Source: Zoroaster sp. YZ-2022
Taxonomy: Eukaryota; Echinodermata; Asteroidea; Forcipulatida; Zoroasteridae
Direction: 5' to 3'
Assembly: GCA_029582265.1 (NCBI GenBank)
Contig: CM055819.1
Location: forward strand, 36,907,384-36,971,383
Length of the DNA stretch: 64,000 nt
Below the pieces are notes generated by a model. That model worked only from the letters and a program-made list of their open reading frames with translations, was not told the DNA's origin and did not search any database. Positions 47,353 to 57,305 of this stretch are shown one piece after another (positions within the stretch are counted from its first letter, which is position 1; the number at the start of each line of letters is the position of its first letter). A program made the translations under genes and the position numbers.

Positions 47353-47560
47353 TACGGGGGGCGAGTTTGTAAGGGGGGCGAGTGTAGGGGGCGAGTTTGC
47401 CAGGGGCAAGTTTGCCGAGGGGCTACTTTGTCAGGGGGCAACTTTTGTGAGGGGCCAGTTTGTCAGGGGGCGAGTTTGTATCAACAGGGGGCGAGTTTGT
47501 TAGGGGCGAGTTTGTAAGGGGCGAGATTGTATGGGGCGAGTTTGCCAGGGGGCGAGTTGA
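47353..47560 (+). repeat. G-rich array, GGGGGCGAGTTTG units
   Basis: About a dozen degenerate units of 15-20 bp (GGGGGCGAGTTTGTAAG, GGGGCAAGTTTGCCGAG and so on). The strand has closely spaced G runs that could form quadruplexes. The same family occurs inverted at 33999-34064. Confidence 0.85.
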
Positions 47561-48862
47561 CTGGCATCCTAAACCTGTACTGGGCCAGTAATGTCGCAGC
47601 AATGGAATGTGTATTGGTCTCGATCCAGGACCAGTGGTGAAAAGGAATCCTCGACCGGTATTAATTCTTACCTCCTCAGGAGTCAGGTGCACGTCACATA
47701 CAACAATGGAAAAACTGCACATCACGTTGCCGTGTTCATGCTCTCATCCATGACGAGCCAATAACGTCGACAAGTTCTCGGGAAATTCGTAGAAGAGACG
47801 AAAAATAGGTTTTCTAGGAAGTTTCGGTCTAACTCCGTACACCTGTTGCTCTTTATAGAGCGTGACTGATCTTTGAATACCACGCGTTCAAATTATTACC
47901 CATATATAAGCAGCGGTAAGCACGATGGGGACAAGCGAAATCTTCCTGCTATTGCAATTGCATTTGAATGGTTATCTTTGTTAGATAGCGGGAACCAGTG
48001 AGCACATGTTTGGAATAAATCACGGGGGCCCGGGCATATCATGCACATTCCTCCACACGTACTTCATGCATGAATGATCTGCATGGATGCTTGGCTGAGC
48101 CATAGTTGAGATAACAACAGCCTGTTATGTAACCATGTAAAAATTCTCTTTTCAGTAGTAATTTAAAAAAAATTTTTAGCTTTGCGTGGTGAAGAGGATA
48201 AGTAAGACTAATTGCGGTGACACCGTACATTTTCTCAGATAACACTTCAGATGGAATATTGGTATTCTGGTGCTCCTGGCCTGACAAAAATGACAATGAT
48301 CTTCGCTTGTCCCACGAGTGCAAGCTTTAAAAATTCGATATAAATACATTTTCTCAGAGTAACACTTCAGATGAAATATTGATATCGCCATGCTCGTATC
48401 AACTAAATTTACACCTAGTATTAAGCATTTAGACAATAATTTGTTAATTTGATACTAATGACCAATATTGTAACTTCCATTGGAACAGGTGCACATTTGT
48501 CCCAAGTGCTCAGTGAGGAAATGAAAAAATGTATTGAAAGGATTTCGAAATAATTCCCCAGCCTCGGCTTAAAGACTATGAACTAGAACAAAAACAATAC
48601 GTCACGGGAAAACAACAATATGTAGGCCTACAAACAAATATTTGTTTTTGGGTGGATATAGGGTCCGTCCACTGATCTATATTATTTCATGGAGGAAGAA
48701 AGATCATAATTTTGACTGGGTAGAAGATTGCGGGCTTCCGTTCAATAGCCGTGAGATATACCACGTTGGTTCTTCCACAAACCACACTTTTTTCAATAGA
48801 CATTCCTTTGTATGTGCATTCCACTGTGGACAGGTTACTTTTGTGTTCTTATTGAGTAGTGG
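47561..48862. other. No gene seen; short direct repeat
   Basis: ACATTTTCTCAGA, then TAACACTTCAGATG with AATATT, occurs at about 48229-48262 and again at 48347-48382. No supported coding sequence. Confidence 0.4.
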
Positions 48863-49023
48863 CAGCGGCGTAGCCAGGACTTTTTCAGTGGGGGGGGGGG
48901 GGCACAGGGGAATTGCTTTTCAGGGGGGGGGGGGCAGGGGTTATGGGTTTTTTCCCTTTTCTTTTTCTTTTCTGTTTTTTGGGGCACTATATGAGGATTT
49001 TTCGTGGGGGGGGGGGGAACCTG
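48863..49023. mobile_element. Truncated second copy of the 7193 hAT-type MITE
   Basis: It starts CAGCGGCGTAGCCAGGAC and follows the 7193 copy block by block (TTTTTCAGTGGGG, GGGGTTATGGGTTTT, GGGGCACTAT, GAGGATTTTTCGTGGGGG). It lacks the right TIR. The first line of poly-G is expanded. Confidence 0.85.
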
Positions 49024-50142
49024 AATAGTGGCCGCTGAGAAGTGGCCAGTCTGTGGTGGACGCCTTTATTGTTAGGCACCAATAGGTAATCCTCTATCAT
49101 TAGTCTTAATAATAGAGATCATTGGGTCTGGCTGCGGCGGTTGCCATTTCTGCGATCCGTGATCTTTAGTCAGTAGAAAGCCAAAATTGCAGGTAGTGGT
49201 ACAATTGTTCTTATTGTTTGACAGGACTTGTTGTTTGCAAGCTTCTTTTTAGCAAATCCACTGTACTATAAATAGAAAGGACGTCATGCTGTATAGTTTA
49301 AGTAATTCATTACGAAGACATTTATTTTTCTATTGTTTCTTTGTACAATAATAAGGTACATACAGTATTTCAGTTATTGGTTAAAAATCCTGAAATATCA
49401 ACGTCTGGTTAAGTAAAGCATTTTAATATCTGCAAAAATGGTAGTTATAGTGGCCTGACATTTTGACTCCAGCAGCGTCATGTCTCAAAGTATGTCCCAA
49501 AGGCTCTACTAGTACTAGGGTTGAAACATAATTAAAGGGAAAGTATATCGTCACGATCAACAGGACATGGAATTGGAATGCTAGTTTATATTAACCAGTC
49601 GGTGACTACCATAATACCCCACATGATAAGGTCATATTACCGTTGCTGTTGCATAAATGAGCCAGTAATTTTCAGTCACTGTGTTAATCTTAAACTAGGA
49701 CATCGATTTCATGCCCCGTCAAAAGTCTGCTCTGATCATGACGACACTGCCCCTTTAAGGTCAGTAACTCACCATTCATGCATATAGGGGGATAGGTCAT
49801 TTTAGTTGGTAAGCAGTTGAATTGCCACAGTATGGAGAAATTAAAATATAGCAACAGCTAATTCTTAAATCATTTTAATGCCATGTCCGAAATAAGCATT
49901 TTTGGCAACGGCTATGGCTATTTGGCTGCAGCGGCAATGCTGAAGTATAGGAAGAAACAGTGACCTAACCATAGCCAAAGCTGTCATTTCGGACGCGGCC
50001 TAATATCTGTGGGGGGAAAAAAATCACACTGAGAGCCCTAACCACCCCAAATCCTTCTAAAAAATCCTCCTCTGTTTGGCCTCTGACCTGGCCCCATAGA
50101 GCAATAGATAATTGGCATAAGTGGACTGCCCACCAACATAGG
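49024..50142. other. No gene seen
   Basis: Non-coding. A stretch near 49807-49870 (GGTAAGCAGTT and GCAACAGCTAATTCT) is similar to 53147-53175, suggesting a low-copy repeat. Confidence 0.4.
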
Positions 50143-50220
50143 GGCTGGTTAGCTCCGTTGGTACATGTAGAGCGGTCGTACGGTAATCGAGAGGTCGCGG
50201 GTTCGATTCCAGCATCAGCC
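50143..50220 (+). repeat. tRNA-like SINE head
   Basis: GGCTGGT and ATCAGCC can pair as an acceptor stem. The A box is TAGCTCCGTTGG and the B box is a perfect GGTTCGATTCC. The D loop is enlarged by CATGTA and the anticodon stem does not pair over five bases, so it is more likely a tRNA-derived SINE than a working tRNA. Confidence 0.7.
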
Positions 50221-50280
50221 AATTTTTCTTTGCTCGCTACCCATTTATATATATATAAATTAAATTAAATCTGGAGGGTG

Positions 50281-50319
50281 GCCTTAGCTTTCGATCCAAA
50301 CCGGACCTTCATCAGAGGC
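50281..50319 (-). ncRNA. Hammerhead ribozyme motif (Penelope-like type)
   Basis: On the minus strand: GCCT, then CTGATGA, a stem GGTCC/GGATC with loop GGTTT, then GAAA, GCTA and AGGC. The core CTGATGA ... GAAA is complete. Stem II has five pairs including one G-U. GCCT and AGGC form stem I. Stem III is reduced to the A-U pair around GC. This minimal type I form is known from Penelope-like elements. Predicted cleavage is after the A of GCTA. Activity is inferred. Confidence 0.7.
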
Positions 50320-50759
50320 TTTGACAAAGTACAAACATAAAAAAACACATCCATTTATAGGGAAAAGGGAAAGCAAAGGATCATGGGGCGGGATCCAAAA
50401 AGGCAGGAAATAGTGAACAATTAAAGATAAGCATCAGTCTAGAAAAGCCAATAGGAGTATCAGAAGTGAACAAAGGAGGGATTATTGAGCCACACCGAGG
50501 TGGCAGCTTGTAGTAAAGCTAGGGTAAAAATAGGACAATACACAAAGGGATACGACAACAAAAGGGGGGGTTTACACCATACAAATTGAGGAGTTGGTGT
50601 GTGGGTGTAAATAGCTAAATTAAAATTGTCCTATAAGAGAGTTGGAAAAAAATGTAATAATATATAAGATAAGATAACATAAAGGTAAAAAATATATATC
50701 AAGGCAGTTGATAAAATCCAGCAGTGATATAGGTGAATAGTAATGATATAGGTAAAGGT

Positions 50760-50912
50760 AGCTGGGTTATTTGATACCTGTGTTGATGTTGAGGCCATAT
50801 GGTTGAAGTGTTTTGAATTGATGTATCCAGTGTGACACATAAGTTTGCGATGTGTATCATTGCTAGTGCAGGCTTCAATTACAATGAGTTCAACATGATT
50901 ATATATATATAC
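50760..50912 (-). pseudogene. Penelope-like element C-terminal (GIY-YIG end) remnant
   Basis: Minus-strand frames read VELIVIEACTSNDTHRKL and, after a one-base shift, HWIHQFKTLQPYGLNINTGI. The WIxxLxTLxPxGLN ending matches the last part of the GIY-YIG endonuclease domain of Penelope-like retroelements. The hammerhead motif lies downstream on the same strand, as expected for the 3' region. No reverse transcriptase remains here. Confidence 0.6.
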
Positions 50913-51097
50913 TTGTAGTAAAACTAGTGGAACGCTGGTAGTTGTAACTCCGAGTTTCACGCGTTATGCGATCATCAGTTATATATATAACGTAAAAAAA
51001 AAACCAGCCGTTAGGGCGAAATTTCACAAATCAAGTTATAACAGGACAATGCAAATTGTAACACATGTTAAACTAAGTTCAAATTACATGCACAACT

Positions 51098-51597
51098 NNN
51101 NNNNNNNNNNNNNNNNNNNNNNNNNNNNNNNNNNNNNNNNNNNNNNNNNNNNNNNNNNNNNNNNNNNNNNNNNNNNNNNNNNNNNNNNNNNNNNNNNNNN
51201 NNNNNNNNNNNNNNNNNNNNNNNNNNNNNNNNNNNNNNNNNNNNNNNNNNNNNNNNNNNNNNNNNNNNNNNNNNNNNNNNNNNNNNNNNNNNNNNNNNNN
51301 NNNNNNNNNNNNNNNNNNNNNNNNNNNNNNNNNNNNNNNNNNNNNNNNNNNNNNNNNNNNNNNNNNNNNNNNNNNNNNNNNNNNNNNNNNNNNNNNNNNN
51401 NNNNNNNNNNNNNNNNNNNNNNNNNNNNNNNNNNNNNNNNNNNNNNNNNNNNNNNNNNNNNNNNNNNNNNNNNNNNNNNNNNNNNNNNNNNNNNNNNNNN
51501 NNNNNNNNNNNNNNNNNNNNNNNNNNNNNNNNNNNNNNNNNNNNNNNNNNNNNNNNNNNNNNNNNNNNNNNNNNNNNNNNNNNNNNNNNNNNNNNNN
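51098..51597. other. Assembly gap (500 N)
   Basis: Exactly 500 N. Open frames across it mean nothing. Confidence 0.99.
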
Positions 51598-51615
51598 AAG
51601 GCATGTGTTAGCAAC

Positions 51616-51960
51616 ATGGATGCTGCCGAAGAATTGGGGGAGTGGGTACAAATAGTGAGCAATCTTTGAACGAACTGTTCGTTAGTATAATCAAAGAGTA
51701 CCCTGTTCTAATCGAGAAAAGTCAGTTGCCGGGGGTAAAAGACATGAAGGCAAATGCACTTAAAAAAGCACAAATGTCAATTGCTACCAACACAGGTAAA
51801 GCCATGGATGAGAAGCACATTTTGAAAAAGATAGCAAACATGAAAAGTCAAGTGAAGAAGAAAACAGATGGAATGCAAACAGGAAATAGGAAGATTGTTT
51901 TGGTTCCATGGGAACAAGATCTGTACAACATCTTCAAAGGGGATGAAAACCCGACTATTA
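51616..51960 (+). pseudogene. Myb/SANT-like partner gene of a Harbinger element, 5' part
   Basis: ATG at 51616 (MDAAEELGEW) needs a one-base shift to join the frame SLNELFVSIIKEYPVLIEKS. It continues KANALKKAQMSIATNTGKAM, ILKKIANMKSQVKKKTD and RKIVLVPWEQDLYNIFKG. A three-helix Myb-like layout with PVLxEKS and ILKKxxNMKxxVKKKTD is common in the second protein of PIF/Harbinger transposons. At about 51960 the sequence passes directly into the antisense end of a transposase gene, so the 3' part is deleted. Confidence 0.6.
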
Positions 51961-52164
51961 CGAAGATGCCATGCGTTTCAAACCAAGTACTTCGACTGCT
52001 GCTAGCCACTCCAAATTTTCAAAATTGAACCGAAATAATTTCCGGTATCTGGTAGGATTGACTTCATCACGATTTATTCTTTCATTGTACACCTTTTCAT
52101 GTTCCCTTACATGCATAAACTCAGCCATGATGGCAGGAGTAATGCAACATGCAAGTGTTAGCAA
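51958..52164 (-). pseudogene. Harbinger transposase (HARBI1-like) N-terminal fragment
   Basis: Reads MLTLACCITPAIMAEFMHVR, then VYNERINRDEVNPTRYRKLF and RFNFENLEWLAAVEVL. The R-x-N ... YRKLFRFxxENLxWL pattern matches the helical N-terminus of HARBI1-type transposases. The element end lies about 250 bp upstream at 52412 (GGCC-type terminus). Two closely related fragments occur at 55802-56056 and 56438-56689. Confidence 0.65.
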
Positions 52165-52412
52165 ATGCGTAAGCTCCTCATTTAGTATCTTGTAAAAATA
52201 TTAGCAAGTGCTACAAGTCATTAGTAAAAGGTCTGGTTTATTTATATGCTTCCAAGCAAGTGCTAATCTCTCTAGTAATTGCTTAAAAATCATAGCAATT
52301 GCTTTTGCTAACTACTGGAAGCAATTACTTGCAAGTAATTGCTCACTTTTATTAATGAAGATTTAAGAAAATGACTAGTAAAAGCAATTGCTACTTTTTA
52401 TTTATCCGGCCC
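52165..52412. mobile_element. Terminal region of the deleted Harbinger element
   Basis: Rich in AGCAATTGCT and AAGTAATTGC repeats in both orientations, ending GTTTATCCGGCCC-like at 52412. The reverse complement (GGGCCGGATAAATAAAAAG) resembles the termini of the two MITEs at 55642 and 56281. The other end is lost in the gap. Confidence 0.6.
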
Positions 52413-53340
52413 ATTGTATACGACAACCCCATAGAGTGGGTTTTGTACAGAAAAAGTTAAGCAAGTTAATCACTACCTTCCCCCAAGGTTTGTTTATGCC
52501 ACAGAGAATGCAGCGTGAGGTCAGTGTAATACAATGCATGCGGTTTTTGTGTGTGTGTGGGGGGGGGGGGGGGGTTGTATACGAGTGTGTATGTGGGTTT
52601 TGTATACGAGTGTTTTGTAAGGGGTTACAGAGTCATCGTCGTTAACATTTTAATTTAAAGAACATAAAATAGTTATAGCCTAATTAGAACGTTGCTACGA
52701 CTGTTACACGATGTATACAGAATCAATTTGATTATTCATGAAACGATCGACTACCGTATGAATTAAGCGTGCCATTGCTGCATGCTACGCGCGATATGCA
52801 TGTGCCACTCACAAAACGACACCAATTGTAATCCAGACTACCAGATTATAATCTGTGCTTGTTAATAGCAAGATGAAATTGATCTTTTTGAGACGTTATC
52901 TACTGACACAAATTTACATGTTGCGATGAATACATAGGGAAGAAAACAGTGAATCCATGCCCGCGTGTTATTTTGTTCGTGGTACATGTATTAAGACAGT
53001 AAACTACCCGTAATTTATATTCAATAACACCCTAACAAGCACGCTACTAATTATTTATCAATCCTATTTTCCCTTTGAGAAAGAACCTGCTATAGGTTCG
53101 AAACGAATAACTACTAGTTTGCATTTATACTACAGGTCCTTTAGGTTGGTAAGCAGTTTGCAACAGCTAATTCTCTATTTATCCAAAATTTGTTTAATAT
53201 TTAGATGTAATTTGAGATGCCATTTGAGATGTATAGTTCCTATTTAAAAATAAACCATACTAAGAATGTGTTTGCAGATATCTCAAAATATCAGGATTTA
53301 TAGTTTCTTGTCATACACCAGTGTACATTTGGTGGAATAT
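52413..53340. other. No gene; long poly-G
   Basis: A (GT)n tract runs into 16 G at about 52559-52574. The rest is AT-rich non-coding sequence. Confidence 0.5.
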
Positions 53341-54325
53341 TCTATTAAAACCAGACATCCTCAAAGTTACCCCAGACATCATTAATCATCCTTCAGTTGC
53401 AGTTTGAAAGCTAAGTATGCTTTTTGAAAGTCATCTGAGCGCAACGGCTCATTTCAATACATTTCATATGACTAAAAATACTTTTCTTTCACGCCAAAAT
53501 AATTCAATGGGTAGGTCAAGGTTGTTTGTGCTAGTGCCTTTCCAAACATCAGTGTAGGCTATACATCACGTGTACATGTACATATAACTTCAGACTTCAA
53601 TTTCGATCCAAAACTTGAAAAAGATCGACGGATGAAAGGCACCAAAATTTGCTGCCCATTACAACGCTGGGAAGACATAAACAAAAGTATTACTCCAAAA
53701 ATAGGACTCCCAAAGTTGATCTCAAAAGTGCTTATCGGTATATATATAGGCCTACCTGTCATCCCGATGACTTATTTAAATGGCACTAAACTTCCATTTG
53801 GAGATACACGTGCGCCATGCATTTTTCATAGAATTACTCCGTCTGCATGTCTCTCGTATGATGCAACATCATGGTTGTAATGGGATCGTTGCTTACCTGG
53901 ATGATTTTCTCATCAAAATTGAAAAAACACGGGAGGCTTGTAAATGGCATTTTAATTACTTGTTTTACTTTATGGTTAGTATTTCATATAAATTGCTCAA
54001 AGATGGATAGCCCTTCCCAAACAATCACTTGTCTTAATTCATACCAATGCTCGAACTCTTATATAAAAATACCTCAGGAAAACTAGATTGTTCATTGAAC
54101 TACTTCAGGAGTGTTCGCAGCCATTTACTCTGCATATTATATTAAAAATCCCAGACATATTCAAAGTTATTCATCCGTCCAGTTGCAGTTTGAAAGCTAT
54201 CGCTACAGTATGCTTTTTGCAAATCATGTGAGCGCAACCCTCATTTGTGACTCATTTCAATACGTTTCATATGACTAAAAATACAACAAAGGATCTGCAC
54301 TTTTTTCTTTCACGCCTACATGTTG
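53341..54325 (+). repeat. Direct repeats flanking the DIRS-like fragment
   Basis: 53341-53495 and 54134-54325 share CAGTTGCAGTTTGAAAGCTA, GTATGCTTTTTG, GAGCGCAAC and CATATGACTAAAAATAC. The reverse transcriptase fragment lies between them, so either the segment was duplicated or the repeats are parts of the element. Confidence 0.75.
53632..54086 (+). pseudogene. DIRS-like reverse transcriptase fragment
   Basis: Three frames join: NGTKLPFGDTRAPCIFHRIT, then VSRMMQHHGCNGIVAYLDDF and LIKIEKTREACKWHFNYLF, then PSQTITCLN. The catalytic YLDD lies at 53894-53905. The LPFGxxxAPxIFHRIT and GxVAYLDDFL pattern is closest to tyrosine-recombinase retrotransposons (DIRS/Ngaro). The fingers and RNase H parts are missing or decayed, and at least two frameshifts are present. 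Confidence 0.7.
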
Positions 54326-55064
54326 TGTTGCTTTTATGCGTCTATAGTATACACCATAAAAATGAGTGTTCACAGCCAAGTAAGAGCCAGCGATTTGATA
54401 GATGGGCTCTAAAGTAACTGTTAACTTTCTAAAAAAAAATAAAAAGAAAGGATATCAGGAAACAAATGAACTGAAATCACTTTTAGTCTTTAAACTTTCT
54501 CTGAACCCCTTTTCTGCAAATTCACCGTTTCCTTTGAATGCGGCCAAAACAAATCTGTGCTACAACACTACTTATCTGGAACAATACACTATGTAAAATG
54601 ACGGAGGAAGGAAGGAACTTTCCTCCATGATAAAATGAATATTAGTTTTCTTTCAAGAATTGATTTATTATTATTTAGGAGTATTCATCATGTACAGCGA
54701 TATAAAGCCACTAATCAGTGTAAAAGCAGACTGGAAGTTATGTGTACTAGATTATATTAAGAGTGCAACAGGATCCAGTATGGATTTACTGTTTTCTTTC
54801 CTGCAGGATTTTCATCTGAGCATGCGCATGTCTCTATACCCCTTACATAACATGCTGCACACTCTTACAAAAAACCAACTCACACACACCCGCACGCGTT
54901 GCATTACAGGTAGTGACCTCACGCCGTGTTGGCTACCGTGCGAGATTCAAACTAATTCGCCTTCAAATAAACTTTGGGTGAAGGTGCGAATTGAAGGGTG
55001 ATTAACTTTTTTTTAATAAACCCCACTCCTAAGGGGTTGTCACATATACTGTAATAAAGGACAT
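54326..55064. other. No gene seen
   Basis: AT-rich. The plus frame 54660-55001 has no recognisable domain. Confidence 0.35.
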
Positions 55065-55641
55065 AACTGCCATCCCACCAAAGTGAACATGATTTATAAC
55101 AATGATAAGTACCAATCAGTACACCGCAACCGATTTTGAAAGAGAAATATTGGGTTCTGAAAATAATCTTAATTCTTAAAATCATTGTTTAGCTTTATTA
55201 TTATTAGTAATAGTAGTAGTTGTTATTTTTAATTATTCCTAGCTAGGTCTCTTATAGTAAATTCATTATTTCAGGAAACAAGGTTTATTGACAGGCCATT
55301 GACATTTAACTAAAATTCATTGTGATAGAAAGCAATTAATATTCAAGTTCTGATTTTAGATTCGTAATATTTTGCAGTTTGTTAGTTTCATAATATTATT
55401 TTATTAAGCAAAATCATGTCCTTATCCAAAGCCAACATGACAAGGACGGGATATTCTTATTTAGAAGGCAGGGCCGCGGCAAGGCGCAAGCACATGAATC
55501 GTTTTAATTTCCCACAACAGGTTAGTTCCGCCCACATCGCCTTTGATCGACCAATGCCATTATTCAACACGTGTTTTCTGACATGAACATCCAAGTGAAC
55601 TTGCTATACGCATGCGCTCTGACACGCACACACCATCATTA

Positions 55642-56275
55642 GGCCGTATTCATAAAAATAAGTAATTACTTACTAGTAAATGCTATAAGTAAAAGCAACA
55701 GCTAGGTAAGTAAAAGGTCTAGTCTAAGCAATTGCTAATAATCTTATTCATAACCATTTGCTAAATGATTACAGTTGTTACTTGCCTCGGCTAGTAAGTT
55801 CTCAAATAGTTGCTATTGTACTACAGTACCATCCACGAGTCTCGGTATTTGGTGGTATGAAGGTGTTTGCAAGCCATTCCACATTTTCTTTGTCAAACCT
55901 AAATAAAGTTCTGTAAGTGGTAGGGTTGACTTCATCACGATTAAGCCTGATGTTATACACCTTAGGTTGTGGTCTTGGACGTAAAAACATGGCAGAAAAT
56001 GTGATATGTCTGTATTGGCTAAACAGCAAGCCAAAATTAGGTGCTTGTACAATCACTAGTAAATGCTAGTCGAAGGTCATTTTTATGAATACAAATTGAA
56101 GTAGGTGCTAATTTCTTTAGCATTTACTTATAAGTAAAAAGCAATTACTAATGCTTAAAACTTGTAGCTTTTACTTGAAAGTCATTGCTTATTTCTATGA
56201 ATACACATTTAAGTAAAGGTTAGTAAAAGGGGTTGTTACTTTAGTAAGCAATTACTTATTTTTATGAATACGGCC
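55642..56275 (-). mobile_element. Harbinger MITE, copy 1 (634 bp)
   Basis: Ends GGCCGTATTCATAAAAATA and TATTTTTATGAATACGGCC are exact inverted repeats. The interior has many AAGTAATTACTT-type subrepeats. On the minus strand, 55802-56056 encodes a transposase N-terminus (VYNIRLNRDEVNPTTYRTLF, RFDKENVEWLANTFIPPN), so this is an internal deletion derivative of a HARBI1-type element. Confidence 0.88.
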
Positions 56276-56280
56276 TATTA

Positions 56281-56916
56281 GGCCGTATTCATAAAAATAA
56301 GTGATACTACTAGTAAATGCTATAAGTCAAAGCAACAGCTAGGTAAGCAAAGGTCTAGTCTAAGCAATTGCTAAAAATCTTATTCATAACCATTTGCTAA
56401 ATGATTACAGTTGTTACTTGCCTCGGCTAGTAAGTTCTCAAGTAGTTGCTATTGTACTACAGTACCATCCACGAGTCTCGGTATTTGGTGGTATGAAGGT
56501 GTTTGCAAGCCATTCCACATTTTCTTTGTCAAACCTAAATAAAGTTCTGTAAGTGCTAGGGTTGACTTCATAACGATTAAGCCTGATGTTATACACCTTA
56601 GGTTGTGGTCTTGGACGTAAAAACATGGCAGAAAATGTGATATGTCTGTATTGGCTAAACAGCAAGCCATAAATTAGGTGCTTGTACAATCACTAGTAAA
56701 TGCGTGTCGAAGGTAATTTTTATGAATACAAATTGAGGTAGATGCTAATTTCTCTAGCATTTACTTATAAGTAAAAAGCAATTACTAATGCTTAAAATTT
56801 GTAGCTTTTACTTGAAAGTCATTGCTTATTTCTATGAATACACATTTCAGTAAAAGGTTAGTAAAAGGGGGTTGTTACTTTAGTAAAAGCAATTACTTAT
56901 TTTTATGAATACGGCC
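56281..56916 (-). mobile_element. Harbinger MITE, copy 2 (636 bp), head-to-tail with copy 1
   Basis: Nearly identical to copy 1 over its full length, in the same orientation, separated from it by TATTA. It has the same termini. The transposase fragment is at 56438-56689 on the minus strand. Small length differences show the copies have diverged a little. Confidence 0.88.
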
Positions 56917-57048
56917 TAATGTCTCATTCTGATGATATGAAAGTCACTCCTGACACAGTCACGTGTGAGGCCACTGAAGCTGCGTGATGCACCGGCCGTG
57001 CGTGTGCACGTGTGATCATATCAATGGGGCTTTCTTTTGTACAGTGTA

Positions 57049-57082
<34 letters not shown>

Positions 57083-57305
57083 TGTGGACTTATATAGCGC
57101 ACGTATCCACCAACTAAGTGGTGCTCAAGGCGCATTCTTTTTTACATGCATTGCACAACACACGGGACCTACGGCTTTACGTCCCATCCGAAGGACGAAG
57201 CAATTATGGTTAAGTACCTTGCTCAAGGACACAAGTGTCACGACCGGGGCTCGAACTCACACCCTGCTGCTGGCAACACCAGAACTTGAGTTCGGTGCGC
57301 TACAC
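57049..57305 (-). repeat. (AAT)n and tRNA-related SINE-like repeat
   Basis: About 32 bases of AAT repeats lead into TTATATAGCGCACGTATCC, GGTGCTCAAGGCGC, CCTTGCTCAAGGACAC and CGGGGCTCGAACTCACACCC. The last block contains a B-box-like sequence on the minus strand. This layout is a common animal short repeat. Confidence 0.7.

Larger units (their letters stand above)
55065..57020 (+). mobile_element. Inverted partial copy of the RAG1L-resident hAT element
   Basis: 55065-55640 matches the reverse complement of about 37270-37800, with shared blocks such as CCACCAAAGTGAACATGATT, CAGTACACCGCAACCGATTT and GCCCACATCGCCTTTGATCG. A further match (GATGCACCGGCCGTGCGTG) lies at about 56990, after the two MITEs at 55642-56916. 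Coding remnants are absent. Confidence 0.8.

Noticed and set aside
48852..49031. Target duplication (GAGTAGTG / GAATAGTG) around the truncated hAT MITE
   Set aside because: One mismatch, and the right TIR is missing, so the match is probably coincidence.
50951..50980. Second hammerhead-like core on the minus strand (CTGATGA, CGC/GCG stem, GAAAC)
   Set aside because: Stem III can be drawn but no stem I partner pairs with the AT-rich sequence before CTGATGA, so the fold is incomplete.
51049..51669. Long open frames across the second gap
   Set aside because: Again made of N; only the 51616 start after the gap is meaningful.
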